Assembly: GCF_023159225.1 (NCBI RefSeq)
Contig: NC_063166.1
Coordinates: forward strand, 74,278,575-74,342,574
DNA from: Perognathus longimembris pacificus
Taxonomy: Eukaryota; Chordata; Mammalia; Rodentia; Heteromyidae
Reading direction: 5' to 3'
Length of the DNA: 64,000 nt
The notes under the pieces were generated by a model. It searched no databases and was not told the origin of the DNA. It saw only the letters and a list, made by a program, of their open reading frames with translations. Shown here one piece after another: positions 51,576 through 62,409 of the stretch; within the stretch, counting starts at the first letter, position 1, and each line of letters starts with the position of its first letter. Both the position numbers and the translations under genes were made by a program.

Positions 51576-52074
51576 GGACAACAGGCTTCTTGTCTCTCCC
51601 AAGACACTGGCAGGTGTGCATAGAAATAAAGCTCTCTAGGTGGATGGACTTGTATTTGCATCCTGGCTCCCCAGCTGTCTGGTTGAGAACTTTCCACATG
51701 CACAGTCATCTTCTAGAGAACAAAGCTTGGTGAGAAGGATATGATGTGCTGGGCTTGGGAAGTGTGTGGTTTGAGATTCAAATATGGCCTTGCTTTTCTT
51801 CCTGGCTATGAGATAGAGACACGGCTTCAAATCTGAGTCTTAACATCTAAATAAAGCCAAAGCAATCATCTATATCCTGATGGGCTTGTTATCAGCATTC
51901 AGGAAGTCTGGTGCATACTAGGGATCTACTGGTAAGTCCTTTTAACTATGTGTTTTGTGAGCTCATTCACCTTAGTGTTTTTCAGCACCAAGAACAGGAT
52001 TCAGCCCCTAGTAGAAGCTCAAGGAACAGGATGAATCTTGAATGTCATCCCCTCCTTCCTTCAGAAGTCTAGGG

Positions 52075-52280
52075 CAATGGCAGGCAAACTGTGACTTGTA
52101 GGCCAACTCTGGCCCACTGCCTACTATTTATAGGTTTTAATGGGGTTTCCTTTGGACTCATGCCTTCAAATGCATATCATCTCTGATTACTTTCATGTTA
52201 CAAAATCAGAGTTCAGTAGATGCAAAGCCCAAATCACCCACTGGCTCATAATGGACAATTTTGAGGACCCCTGGTCTTGT
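52075..52280 (+). mobile_element. hAT-Charlie (MER1-group) fragment
   Basis: GGCAGGCAAACTGTGACTTG, TAGGCCAACTCTGGCCCACTGCC and CAGAGTTCAGTAGATGC follow the familiar order of a nonautonomous Charlie element. Confidence 0.65.
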
Positions 52281-53279
52281 GTATACATCCTTCCATTGAG
52301 GAAGAACACATGGAAGCCTCTTTGTTTAAGGGAAATAAAAATTCCTCAACTCCTCCTCTACCAATTATTGGTACCTTCTTTCCTTTGTTTATTCATATTT
52401 TTTCTCTTTAACTAATTTTTTAACTAACATTGGAAATCTGTGTGTGTGTCTTTCTTCATCTGTTTTTCCTACTAAAAAATTCTACACAGGTAGAAATTTT
52501 TATGTTAAATCCTAAATCCTCAGAATCTTGACCAGTGCCTGGCACATAGTGGGCACTTCATAAGATATTTGTTGAATGCATGAACACTGGTTTCATTGAA
52601 GAAATTGGTGTGTTAGAGGCTTTCTCTTGGCTTTTGGAGGTACCATGCAGCCCTCAAATCCTGTGAGGAGGGAATTGGGAACTGTTTGTTTATTTTGTTA
52701 TCTTACAAAGAGGAAAGGTGGACTTGTTATTTCTCACTGCTTCTGAAACTGAAATATGGACATGAATCACCAAGGGATCTTTGTCATGGTAGAGGACCTA
52801 ATTAAGGAGCTTTTGGCTAGGTATTCCCACAAGTTTCTGCTGCTGCTCCATGGTTTATGTTCTAAGTAACAAAGATTCCAGGCTCCTTCTCATGAACGAC
52901 ATCAGCACATACAGTATGATCTCACACAAAGCTTCATGGAGAGTGTCACTTCTTGTCTGTCCCTTTCAAGATGGCTTCTCCCCTACTCTTATTCAATAAC
53001 CTACAGAAACAACTTCTTATGTCTGAATGTGTAGTCTGTCCACCTCTGTCTTCTGTAGCATCTGTTATCGGCAACCAACTCCTCCTTCAATGACTTTCTC
53101 CTTTTGTCTGTCACAGCTTCCTTCCTACTGCTGGTCTACAATGATGCCTGTTTCTCTAATCCTCTGAAACTTTACTCAAAAAAAAATTAAATTATCTCTA
53201 AATAGTTGTAAAAAGGAGTTGCCACTGAACAAAGCTGTTTATGAATACTATATCTTGATCAATGTCACCTCTTTCAACA

Positions 53280-53990
53280 TTCCCACCCATCCCTCCCCTT
53301 CCTCTTCTTAATTTTGCAGGATGCACATTAGGTTCTTGTCTGGACTTTGCCCCTCTTCTCCTCTACATTTGTCTATCCCTTCTTGCTTAACCCCACCTTA
53401 CTCCTTTTGAGTACCTGCTTCCTGGTGTTTTATTTTGTTGAACTTTGATTTGGGCTTTCCAAGGATTTATACTATTTGAGAACTCCTTTGAGTCTGCCTG
53501 TATTTCAGTTAATACATTTGTATACACTTGCATACCACCCCATGTATTTACTTATGAGTTTATAAGCTAAATCTAGTTCCCCCATACAAGAGAAAACATG
53601 GATCCTTTGTCTCTTTGGGCCCAACTTACTTTACTTAAGATAATTTTTCCCAAATCTTTCCATTCTTTACAAATGGTACAATACCATTTTTTCTAATGGA
53701 TGAGTTAAATTCTATTACGTATATGTAACACAATTTCTCGATCCATTTGTCCAACTGAGGTTCATCTGGGCTGATTCTATTTCTTGGCATTGGTGAATGC
53801 AATGAACATGAATATCTTGGTAGCTTTATTGCATCTTGGTGTGTAATCTTTTGGGTAAATGCTCAGTTGTGAAATTGCTGGATCATAAAATAGTTTTATG
53901 TTTAATTTTTAAGGAACCTCTGAACTCTTTTCCAGAGTGGTTGAACAAGTCTAGATTCCAACGAGTGTAGTAGAGTTCCCTTGTGAAACT
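53280..53990 (-). mobile_element. L1 LINE 3' region, reverse orientation
   Basis: Read on the minus strand it gives CCACTCTGGAAAAGAGTTC, GATCCAGCAATTTCACAACTG and GGACAAATGGATCGAGAAATTG, the L1 ORF2 end and 3' UTR. The reading frame is broken throughout. Confidence 0.82.
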
Positions 53991-53999
53991 TTATTCACA

Positions 54000-55065
54000 G
54001 CTCCTGGACCTTAGCCCTTCTTCTTTGCCTTCTGATCTTTCTTTAGTTCCAATTCCACTCTTCCCATACTCCCATCTGCCATATCTGACGTAGGCTTCAA
54101 GTATCTACTTCTCACCGAAATGCCATTTCTGCATGCCCAAGGCTCCATGGGACATTCTTGCTTGGAAATTCCGCCAGAATTCTGGGTCCCATATATTTAG
54201 AATCATATTTATTCCCTTTGTTGCATGCCATCCTCCTCACCCCTAGATGTCTCTGTTTCCAAAACAGTTTATTCCCCATTCTGTCCCATGTTGAGTAATC
54301 TTAGAAGAATATGACTTACCTACTCTGAGCAATTTCTGCACCATTAAATAGGGACAAAAGTAGCTCAGACTGGGCTGTCAGGAAAACTTACTGAACTAAT
54401 GCATGCACAAGTACTGCAGAAAGTACTGTTACTTTCCCCTTGTTTCCTCTTGGCCAGATGATTAAAAATACCTTATCTGTTCAGTTCCCTTAGTGTTTAG
54501 GTGGTTCATCTTCTCTGGCAAGTGGAGGTTGGGGAAAAGGAGATGAGGCTTAAGAGAAAACCTAACCACCTATCTCATCTTTAAAGAAGGCAGCATAGTG
54601 AAGAGTTTTGCTCTGCAGTGACATACAATAAATAACACTCAAGGTGCTATAAATTTATGGATATTATTACAGAATCCCTATACCCCATCCACATGCATCT
54701 GCTTTCTAGTGCTAGCATTCATTTTACATTCTAGGGCTTGGGATACTGAACTCCATGTTAGTACCAAATGCAAGGCCTTTGCTTTAAATTGCACCTGAAC
54801 AGTAAATATTTACATATTTGCCTCATATGTTTCCATCTGCGCAACTTTGATTCTAACTCAGTGCCTAGTGTAGCATAAATTCAGCCTCCAGTGACAGTGC
54901 TAGTTGTATTGGCTAATATATGGAGGGACTGATGTGTGCAGAGTTTGTTCTGGGCACTGCACACCCCATTCCATCAGAGTCTGTGGAAGACCTGATGAGT
55001 TGCCAGCCAGGAAGCTCTATTTATGCCCAGACCCTTAAAGTTTCTGAAAGGAGAAAGAAAGAAAA
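54000..55065. other. Unassigned intronic DNA
   Basis: Nothing recognised beyond a possible continuation of old L1 sequence at its left edge. Confidence 0.45.
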
Positions 55066-55069
55066 CTAG

Positions 55070-55255
55070 CATTTCATGGTCACTGACTTTGTGCCAGGTG
55101 CTTCACAAACTCATCTCATTTCCTCTTCAAGGTAACTTTACGAGTTAGGCACTATTATCATTTTAGAGTTCCGAGAAATGAGACTCAATGAGTTCTGGAT
55201 ACTTGCTCACAACCGTACAACCACTGAGGGAGTGACAGGAACGGGGCTTGACCAC
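55070..55255 (-). repeat. MIR element
   Basis: TTTGTGCCAGGTGCTTCACAAAC, TAGGCACTATTATCATTTTAG and GAACGGGGCTTGACCACAGAC follow reverse MIR order. Short ORFs over it are not genes. Confidence 0.75.
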
Positions 55256-55499
55256 AGACTTTACGCGAGTCCTAAAAGTTCACTCTCTTTCCATCATGAC
55301 AAAAGTAGTGTTTCCTGTCTTTACAGATGCTGTTCCCACCAACCAAAATGCTTATTTCTCCAGCGATGAGAAAAATCTGTCCTTATATACACCGATAACA
55401 ATTCCCTGCTATATTAGTGATCTAAATTAGGCATCTACGTATGCCTATGCCAGAGCATGTGTAGACACTGCTCAGATGACATTTGTATTATTTGATTTT

Positions 55500-55680
55500 T
55501 ATGTTGCTTTCTGATAGGCTTGAGTACCACAAAGGTACAATTTAAGGTCTTAGACATTTCTCAGTCCGCCCTGTCTGGAATATAATGTGCATGTGTATGT
55601 ATCTGTTGATTGAGTGCATAAATGAATGACAGGATAAATGAGGGAATAAATGAATGGACAAAGTCCTAAACAATGCTGGC
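55500..55680 (+). repeat. Probable L2 LINE 3' end
   Basis: AGGTACAATTTAAGGTCTTAG and repeated AAATGAATG near the end resemble an L2 tail. Confidence 0.45.
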
Positions 55681-56580
55681 GATACCATTGTCTCAGGAGC
55701 ACATTGCTTGGTCTTAACTGAGCACAGTGGATGGTGAAGCCACTTTTCTGGTTCCATCTTTATTGGTGAACGTTTTGGCAGATGGTCACCAACAGTCAAG
55801 CTTCTCTCACAGTATAGGTTTTCTAGGGACAAGGGAAGCCACAGAATAGGGTGGCAATATTCTTTACCAGTATTCCGAGTTTTAATCACACTATTTTTGC
55901 TAGCTAGCTCTGTAATGACTTCATGTACCTCTCTTGGAAACTCAATTTACAAAAATAGAAAATTCACCTTGGGAACTAGGGATAACTTAATGTGGTTTTC
56001 CAGGTTTTGTTTTTGTTATCGAGGATCTATTCGACATAGTTTCCCCCTGCCCTTTTCCTTTATGCTTTGAAGATCTGTGCTTTATTAATGAGAAAAACAA
56101 TCACTTTTATTTAGTATATACAAAACACTTTAAAAGGCTAGTAGTCACCTGGAGCTGCAAACAGAGTACTGTGGTAATGTAAGATGACTAATGTTGAACA
56201 CCAAACAGAATTTCAGCCCCAAACAAAGACCTTGGATGTTTCTGTCACCAGTGAGCCTGGGTCTAGATTAAAAAAAAAATCATGATTTCCCCATAGTCCT
56301 CCTCACAATATAGCAGAAGCAACCAATAGACTCCTTTCTAACCCTTGAGGCTGCAGGACCCAGGAAGATACAAATGAAATCAGAAATTCTTGAGATTCTG
56401 TGATTCTGTTTAATGTGTGTGAATCCTGAGGCAGGATTGGGTCTCTTTCTTGCTGGAATCCAGGAATTCCTAACTAGAAAATCACACTTTCAAAAGAGCA
56501 ACCACCTCTCACAACACTAAAAATGGGTCAGGGGGCGGGGGGGGGAGGTGAGGAGAATAAGATGGTAGAAACAAAACAGA

Positions 56581-56759
56581 CTTGAACGATGGCAGTGTGT
56601 TTGCGGATGGAAAACATCTACGGAAAATAACGTAAGAGCTACAGATGACTCGACAGAAGTGGATACGAGAAAGCAAGAGACAATCGATTGGTGCAGGAAA
56701 TGCATGCCACAGATTCCCCTACGGGGCCACAAAGCAGTTAACACCGACTGGATACTTAC
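56581..56759. promoter_or_regulatory. CpG-retaining intronic block next to microexon
   Basis: I count nine CpG dinucleotides in 180 bases immediately downstream (in the transcript) of the microexon, against near absence in most surrounding intron. No repeat is recognisable. Introns flanking regulated exons are often strongly conserved, and this block looks like such a flank. Confidence 0.5.
56703..56707 (-). promoter_or_regulatory. GCAUG (RBFOX-type) site downstream of microexon
   Basis: A GCATG pentamer on the minus strand lies about 53-57 nt into the intron after the microexon donor. RBFOX proteins bind GCAUG and, when it is downstream of an exon, usually promote inclusion. A pentamer occurs often by chance, so this is only suggestive. 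Confidence 0.4.
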
Positions 56760-56789
56760 AAGTAATAGGAGTAGGAATATGCATTTCTT
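56760..56789 (-). CDS. PTPRT: PTPRT 30-nt tyrosine-rich microexon
   Basis: This microexon is too short for ORF finders. On the minus strand TATAG opens 30 nt that end at CTT/GTAAGT, a strong donor. With AG carried over from the transmembrane exon it reads R-R-N-A-Y-S-Y-S-Y-Y, and its last two bases join G of the next exon to make Leu. The joined juxtamembrane peptide is KRRRNAYSYSYYLKLAKK, which matches my recollection of full-length PTPRT. Both 30 nt and skipping keep the frame, so it is a natural cassette exon. The acceptor is a tandem TAGAAG (NAGNAG). Use of the second AG would give a 27-nt exon (56760-56786) lacking one Arg. The insert lies just inside the membrane and adds four tyrosines and two serines. 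Inclusion level and tissue cannot be read from the DNA. Confidence 0.93.
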
Positions 56790-56870
56790 CTATATATTGA
56801 TGGGCAGTCAGATGAAGGAAATGTCCAAAAAGAGGGGGAGGGAGAAAAGAAAAGACAAACAAACAAGAAT
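56790..56870 (-). promoter_or_regulatory. Microexon 3' splice-site region: branch point, CT tract, UGC
   Basis: Reading toward the microexon on the minus strand, a CT-rich tract with UCUUUUC-type PTB-like motifs (56826-56868) is followed by CTGACTGCCC and then CATCAATATATAG. CTGAC fits the branch-point consensus, about 19 nt before the first acceptor. The stretch between branch point and AG is poor in pyrimidines, so the site looks weak. A UGC sits right after the branch point, the kind of motif bound by SRRM4 at neural microexons. The assignment of factors is inference. Confidence 0.6.
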
Positions 56871-56879
56871 TAGATTTAT

Positions 56880-58650
56880 ATGAAATCTTGATTCTTACAT
56901 TATTTCAGCATCCCTCACCTCAAGGAGATGGAATCTCTCTACTAATCAGAGTCTTTGAATGGTAGAGGAAGTAAGAGAGGCCTCACTTATGACACCTTAG
57001 GCCAAGGAAGAAAAATCTCATGGTGGACTGCTTTCCTCATTTGAAAAAGTTCTTCCTTCTGGCCAGCTAAAACTAACTTCTCATAATTATGGGTCTTGGG
57101 GGTCTTGGAGTAGGGTTCGGGAGCATCATAGAATTAGTGTACTACACTTCTATATAATAGCAGTCCTAAAGATAAAAATATGATTCCTTCTCCTCTGTTT
57201 CAGGTCAAATCAGAATTCAGTAAGGTCATGACAAGGCAACACACAGCCAGCGCCCCAATGTGGCTCCCCAGTGATTCACCCCAGGGCCCATGCCCACATA
57301 TAGGCTATCCACCCTGAGTTAGGACTGGCCCTACGTCACCAGCAGAGTGTAGTTGGGGTTATGTTCTGGAGTTTTCCCAAACTACATGGAAAAAGAAGCT
57401 TTATCTGGATGTCTGGAACTCTCCCTTGGGTGTCAGAGTCTTCATGTAAGCCCAGACTTTCTTGAAGCTACCAGTCTGGAGAGATGACGTAGAAAGACTC
57501 TTTGATTCATCCTAGGTAATGGACTGTTCTTCTTAAGTGATAAGATGTTTGGTGGTCATTTGCTATGTAGCAGGACCAGACAAAATTCAAACTCATCACA
57601 AAAGGACACTGTACCAAGGAAGAGGGTTTTCAACTTCTGTGGGAATGAACTCTGCACCTTTGTGTTCTCTCCTATTGCTTTTATTAGTTTACTGATTGTG
57701 TTTCTGGGAGCTTTGGGGTTCTTTGGGGCAGCCTCATTGCACAGAAGAGAAGGCTAATGAGAAGATGGGGCTGTTGGCACTCAACCAGGCACCCAAACCA
57801 GAGAATCTCCATTTTGTATCTATTTTATAAATAGGAGCTTTATCTCAGATACCACCTGGCTAAGAATTCAAGTCTCAAAAGAAATCACTACCTTCAATTT
57901 CTTCTTAATATCCTCACTGGCTTTTGGCTTCTGAAGAATCGCAAACCTCAAATAAAGTCCATGATATTCCCTTGGTTGCAATTTGTCTTATGTTGGAAGA
58001 CAATAAATAGAATGTTTTTTATTTCATATCAGGTTTCACTATGCTGACGTTAAGTGATCCATTTGAGGATTGAGAAAAATTGCTAGAAAATTCAGGTTTC
58101 CCAAATCTGAGTAAGCAAGAATAGTTTCCTTGCTTCCTGATTTATGTGATTAATTGCAACCATTATCCTATCTGCTTGTCACAGGAAGACAGTGTATCTT
58201 TATAACTGCAGAGGCATGAACACATATTCTGATTTCTACCTCTCAAATGGAAGTGGCCTCAAACTTAAGATAGGCTATCTCTAGGCTTTCTTTTAGCTAA
58301 GGAGCAAAACCCAACCTGGCAAACCCATAGTCCCAGAAAAGAGGCTGAAAGGAAAGCAGACACACAAAGCCCCATGGCTCCTCACCAGAATGAACTAGCC
58401 TAAATGAGCTAAAGTATAAGACCTGGCAACCCAGAAAACACTCCAATACCCTGGATCAAATGAACAGTGGATCTAGATGATGAAACAGTAAAACAGTCAG
58501 AATTGTGGTGGAAGGAGATTCAATAAGCCCATGTCAAGTAAGTCATCAAGGAGATTGTTCCTGAGCTTCACTGCAGCCTGACTCAGGGCCTAGAAATGTT
58601 AGTACTCAGGGATGCAAAGCTTAGGATCTATTGGCCAAAATTTACGAATA
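56880..58650. other. Unassigned intronic DNA
   Basis: Nothing recognised. The frame at 57545-57757 has a hydrophobic end but no homology I know and no splice or promoter signals around it. Confidence 0.5.
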
Positions 58651-58654
58651 GCTG

Positions 58655-59030
58655 CAGCCACAGTTTGAATGTCCCTTCTGAGACTCACATGGACACTTAA
58701 TCTCCACGTCTTGTCCATGACATTTGAAGATGGGATCTTTGGGAGGTAATGGGAATCAGAGAAGATCATCAGGATGTGGTCCCCCTCGATGGGGTTGGTG
58801 GTTTTATACAAAGAGGAAGACAGAGTTGACACATACTTGTTCTAGCTCATCATGTGACATAGCAAGAAGGCCCTCCCCAGAGGCTGAGCAGATAGTGGCA
58901 GCATGCTTTTAGATTTCCAAGCCCACAGAACTACAAGAAATAACTAATTTCCAAAAAATAACTAGTTTCGCTTCTTTATAAATGAACCATCCTGGCTGAT
59001 TTTGTTATATACAAAAACAGACGAAGACAC
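58655..59030 (+). mobile_element. MaLR-type solo LTR (MST-like)
   Basis: Clear order: CACAGTTTGAATGTCCC, TTTGGGAGGTAATGGGAATC, AGCAAGAAGGCCCTCCCCAG, GAGGCTGAGCAGATAGTGGC, and the end ACAAAAACAGACGAAGACA. Its ORF on the minus strand is an artefact. Confidence 0.8.
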
Positions 59031-59461
59031 CTGTGTTCTTCATATTGTCAAGAGCCCTGGGTTGAGAACCCAGAGGATTTCAAGGGCCAGTGTTGCTCAA
59101 TGTAACATCTTAGGCATGACTGCTCCCCTCCAGAACTCTATGTCCTGATGCAAGTACCAAAGGGTGGGAATAGATATCCGCAACTCAGAACAGCTTTGAG
59201 GAGTGGAAAATAAAGATACATGGGTATGTCAGGTACAATCACTAGCTGCAGGCCTTGCATGAGCCATTAAATAGTTCTGAATTCATCTGTTCCCATCTCA
59301 AACTTTGGGGCCATAAATACATATTCTCAAACATAATCATGGCCACTGACACTAAAACATAGTTATCTAGATGATGTTCAAATCCGATGTGACAGAGTAT
59401 TTTATGAAAATTACATTCATGTAAATTTGCATTAGGTTAGATGAATCTACAGATGGGGGAC

Positions 59462-59900
59462 ACTAAGGATGGATCCTCAGATCTCAACTTCCTGAATAGC
59501 TAGGATTATAGGCACGAGCCACCAGTGCCCAGCTAAATTTTTTTTTAAGAGACTGTTGGACTTATCCTTACCCTGGCTGGCTTTGAAGCATGACCCTAAG
59601 ATCTCAGACTCTTGAGGAGCTAGGATTATAAGCAAGAACCACTAGTGGCACCCGGCTCAGACCTCATTTTAATTGCTTGTTTCCACAACACGGTTTTACT
59701 TTATGCCAGGGCTGGCCTGGACTGCAATCTTCCTGTTTGTGCTTCTTCTGTGGCTGGGATAACAAGCATGCACCACTGAGCCTAAACTTTGTTTGAGATC
59801 CAGTTTCATGAACTTTTATTCCCAGGGTAGCCTTGAATCATTATCCACTGATCTCCCTCCCAAGTAGCTAGGATTTACAGGCTTGAGCCATCACACATAG
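59462..59900 (-). repeat. Cluster of four reverse B1 monomers
   Basis: Four consecutive B1 ends read TAGCTAGGATTATAGGC (59500), GAGCTAGGATTATAAGC (59620), TGGCTGGGATAACAAGC (59750) and TAGCTAGGATTTACAGGC (59870). Each is followed by a GAGCCAC-like end. No Geo halves are present. Confidence 0.75.
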
Positions 59901-59989
59901 CTTGTTCTCAAGTCGTTTAAAGATTGATTTACTAGCAGATATTAGTAAAACAAGGGCAGTTTCATTGTGACCCCATCTGACTGTTCAGA

Positions 59990-60065
59990 TAAATGTTATC
60001 ATCACCTTCACTTTGCAGGTGAGGAAACTGAGGCAAAGAGGGTGAGGGTTAAGTACATTGTAAGC
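59990..60065 (-). repeat. MIR fragment
   Basis: CACTTTGCAGGTGAGGAAACTGAGGC is the typical reverse MIR core. Confidence 0.5.
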
Positions 60066-60842
60066 TGAACAGATCTGTAGAAATTTGGATACTGTTTTTC
60101 TTATTCCCAATCCCCACACAAGGTATCGTCCATGCATTACACTGGGAGGAGGTACTGATGGGCAATGCTAATCACAGAGAATCAATGTACACTCAGACAG
60201 GCCTTACGTCTTTCAGAAAGGACTCTCATATTCCAAATTCAAAATATTCTGAGACACTCTCAGGAAAGTTGCACTGTGGAAAGGCATGATTGGCAGAAAG
60301 GACATCTGGATCAAAAGGAACTAATCAGGAAAAGAGGGAAAGAGACAGGCGGGAACTAGAACCATTCTGGGACTTGACTTCAACATAGTCTCCTAAAATT
60401 TACTTTGTTTTCACTTTTAAAAATACAGTGAGATGGAAGAATTCATGAGGGATTTGGAGAATCCTGGGGTACAGATTTGCCAACCTGGTTTTGGTGTTCA
60501 GGACATAGGAATGTCATTTCACATCCCACTCATAAATATATTAAACTGTAGAACTTATCATACAAAACTGGCTTTCAACCACCAGCTTTCTAAGACTTTT
60601 CTGCCTTACTATTTATTGAAGACACCAAGTGCTACATGATATTGACATGAATATCTGTGGCCTTGTAAACCTGAGGCTCTCCATTTCTTTGAAGGAGACT
60701 ATTGAACTACTCTAAGGGGAGGAGACAAAGGGTGAAATGAACTGAGGATTGGAGGAATGAATCAATGGAGATATCTCCATGTCAGACTCACCCTGGTGCT
60801 CATGAATATGAAGTGTGTCATTACATAATGATATATGGCCCA

Positions 60843-61018
60843 CATTCCCCTTTCCTCTCCTTTCCTCCTTCTCTTCCCTCTCACTTCTCCTCCCCTCTTC
60901 TCCTGCCCTTTCCTGTGCTCTTCTTTCCTCTTTTTCTTCCTCCTTCTCCCCTCTTCCTCTTCCCCTCTCCTCCTCTCTTCCTTTACTACCTTTTTACCCT
61001 TTCTTTCTCCTCCCATAC
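60843..61018 (+). repeat. Long polypyrimidine tract
   Basis: About 175 bases of CT-rich sequence with few purines. It produces long overlapping ORFs rich in Ser, Leu, Pro and Phe (or Arg, Lys and Glu on the other strand) that are compositional artefacts. Confidence 0.95.
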
Positions 61019-61172
61019 CCATCTGTACATTGTTCCTATTAACTAGACCAGGAAAATACCTAATTTCTCCAAAGGACATTGCGTATACCAACACCAGTCA
61101 TCACCCACAACCCCATGTACTGTTGCCATAATGTCAGAATTTTGTTCTTTGGAAAGAAATGGTGGTCATGTG

Positions 61173-61384
61173 GGCTGGGGAGATAGCCTAGTGCAAGAGT
61201 GCCTGCCTCGGATACACGAGGCCCTAGGTTCGATTCCTCAGCACCACATATACAGAAAACGGCCAGAAGCGGCGCTGTGGCTCAAGTGGCAGAGTGCTAG
61301 CCTTGAGCGGGAAGAAGCCAGGGACAGTGCTCAGGCCCTGAGTCCAAGGCCCAGGACTGGCCAAAAAAAAAAAAAAAAAGAGAG
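61173..61384 (+). mobile_element. Young IDL-Geo SINE
   Basis: Near-identical to the copies at 8218 and 25234. Perfect target duplications AGAAATGGTGGTCATGTG lie at 61155-61172 and 61385-61402, the longest and cleanest in the window. Confidence 0.97.
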
Positions 61385-62125
61385 AGAAATGGTGGTCATG
61401 TGATATCTGTTGATTGGGCTAGATGAGCAGTCTTATAGACATTAGAGGTGATGAAAAGATATTCAGATGAGGCTGAAACCGCACAAAAGACTCATTTTCT
61501 ACTTGCTCCCACTCAGAAACAAAAAGCCCTTTCCTCGTTCTCAGAAAGTCACACATTTCAGAAATAGCTGTGGAGAAGGAAGTGAAATTTCTTCACAAGC
61601 TTACAGACGTTGGTGACGTGGGTTAAGCCAGGCTTTAGAAAGAGCAAAATTGGAAGAGCATATCTGACTTACAAATCAGAAGCAAAGAATGAGAAAATTT
61701 CAGGTCTATCAATAGATATTCAATTCAGTTAACTTGGTCACTTTTCCCCAGGTAGACAATACCAGACTTGCCTCTGCCTCTAATAACATCAGTGAGACAT
61801 TTCTAAGAAGCTCGTCAACGATCCTATATGTGCAGGGTGCTTACTGCCTCCAGGAAATCACAGTGCATGCTCTCATAGAATGGCAACTGATGCTGTTTTG
61901 TCAATGGCGGTATGAGGGTACAGTGCAGGCCTCTGGGAGCTCCTCACCCCCACTGTTCACAGAATACGTAGTTCCTCACTCTAGTTGATCCAACAGAACA
62001 ATCAGTAGCTAGATGAGAATTCTAACTCCAGCCATTCTTCTGGCAGTTTGAGGAAAGAATTATGATGGCATTAGACAAAGTATATAAAGAAAGGGCAAAA
62101 TCCTGACAATAACATATCCTACTCA

Positions 62126-62337
62126 GGCTGAGTGCTGGTTGCTCATGCCTGTAATCCTAGCTACTTGGGAGGCTGAGATCTAAGGATTGTAATTCAAAGC
62201 CAGCACAGGCAGATAAATCTGAGAGATTAATCTCAAATATAGCAGCAAAAATCTAGAAGTAGAGGTGTGTTTCAAGTGATGAAGCACCATCCTTCAAGAA
62301 AAAAGGTATGAGATAACATACATGCCCTAAGTTCAAT
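62126..62337 (+). repeat. B1-Geo composite SINE, diverged
   Basis: B1 half CATGCCTGTAATCCTAGCTACT, a degraded Geo half, and a GA repeat at the tail position. Confidence 0.8.
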
Positions 62338-62344
62338 ATGGAGG

Positions 62345-62354
62345 GGGTGGGAGA

Positions 62355-62404
<50 letters not shown>
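62345..62404 (+). repeat. (GA)n microsatellite
   Basis: Uninterrupted GA units after GGGAGAGAGG. Confidence 0.97.
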
Positions 62405-62408
<4 letters not shown>

Positions 62409-62409
62409 A

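Noticed and set aside
60762..61131. Overlapping ORFs of 75-110 codons on both strands
   Set aside because: Produced by the polypyrimidine/polypurine tract. Low complexity with no start context or domain.
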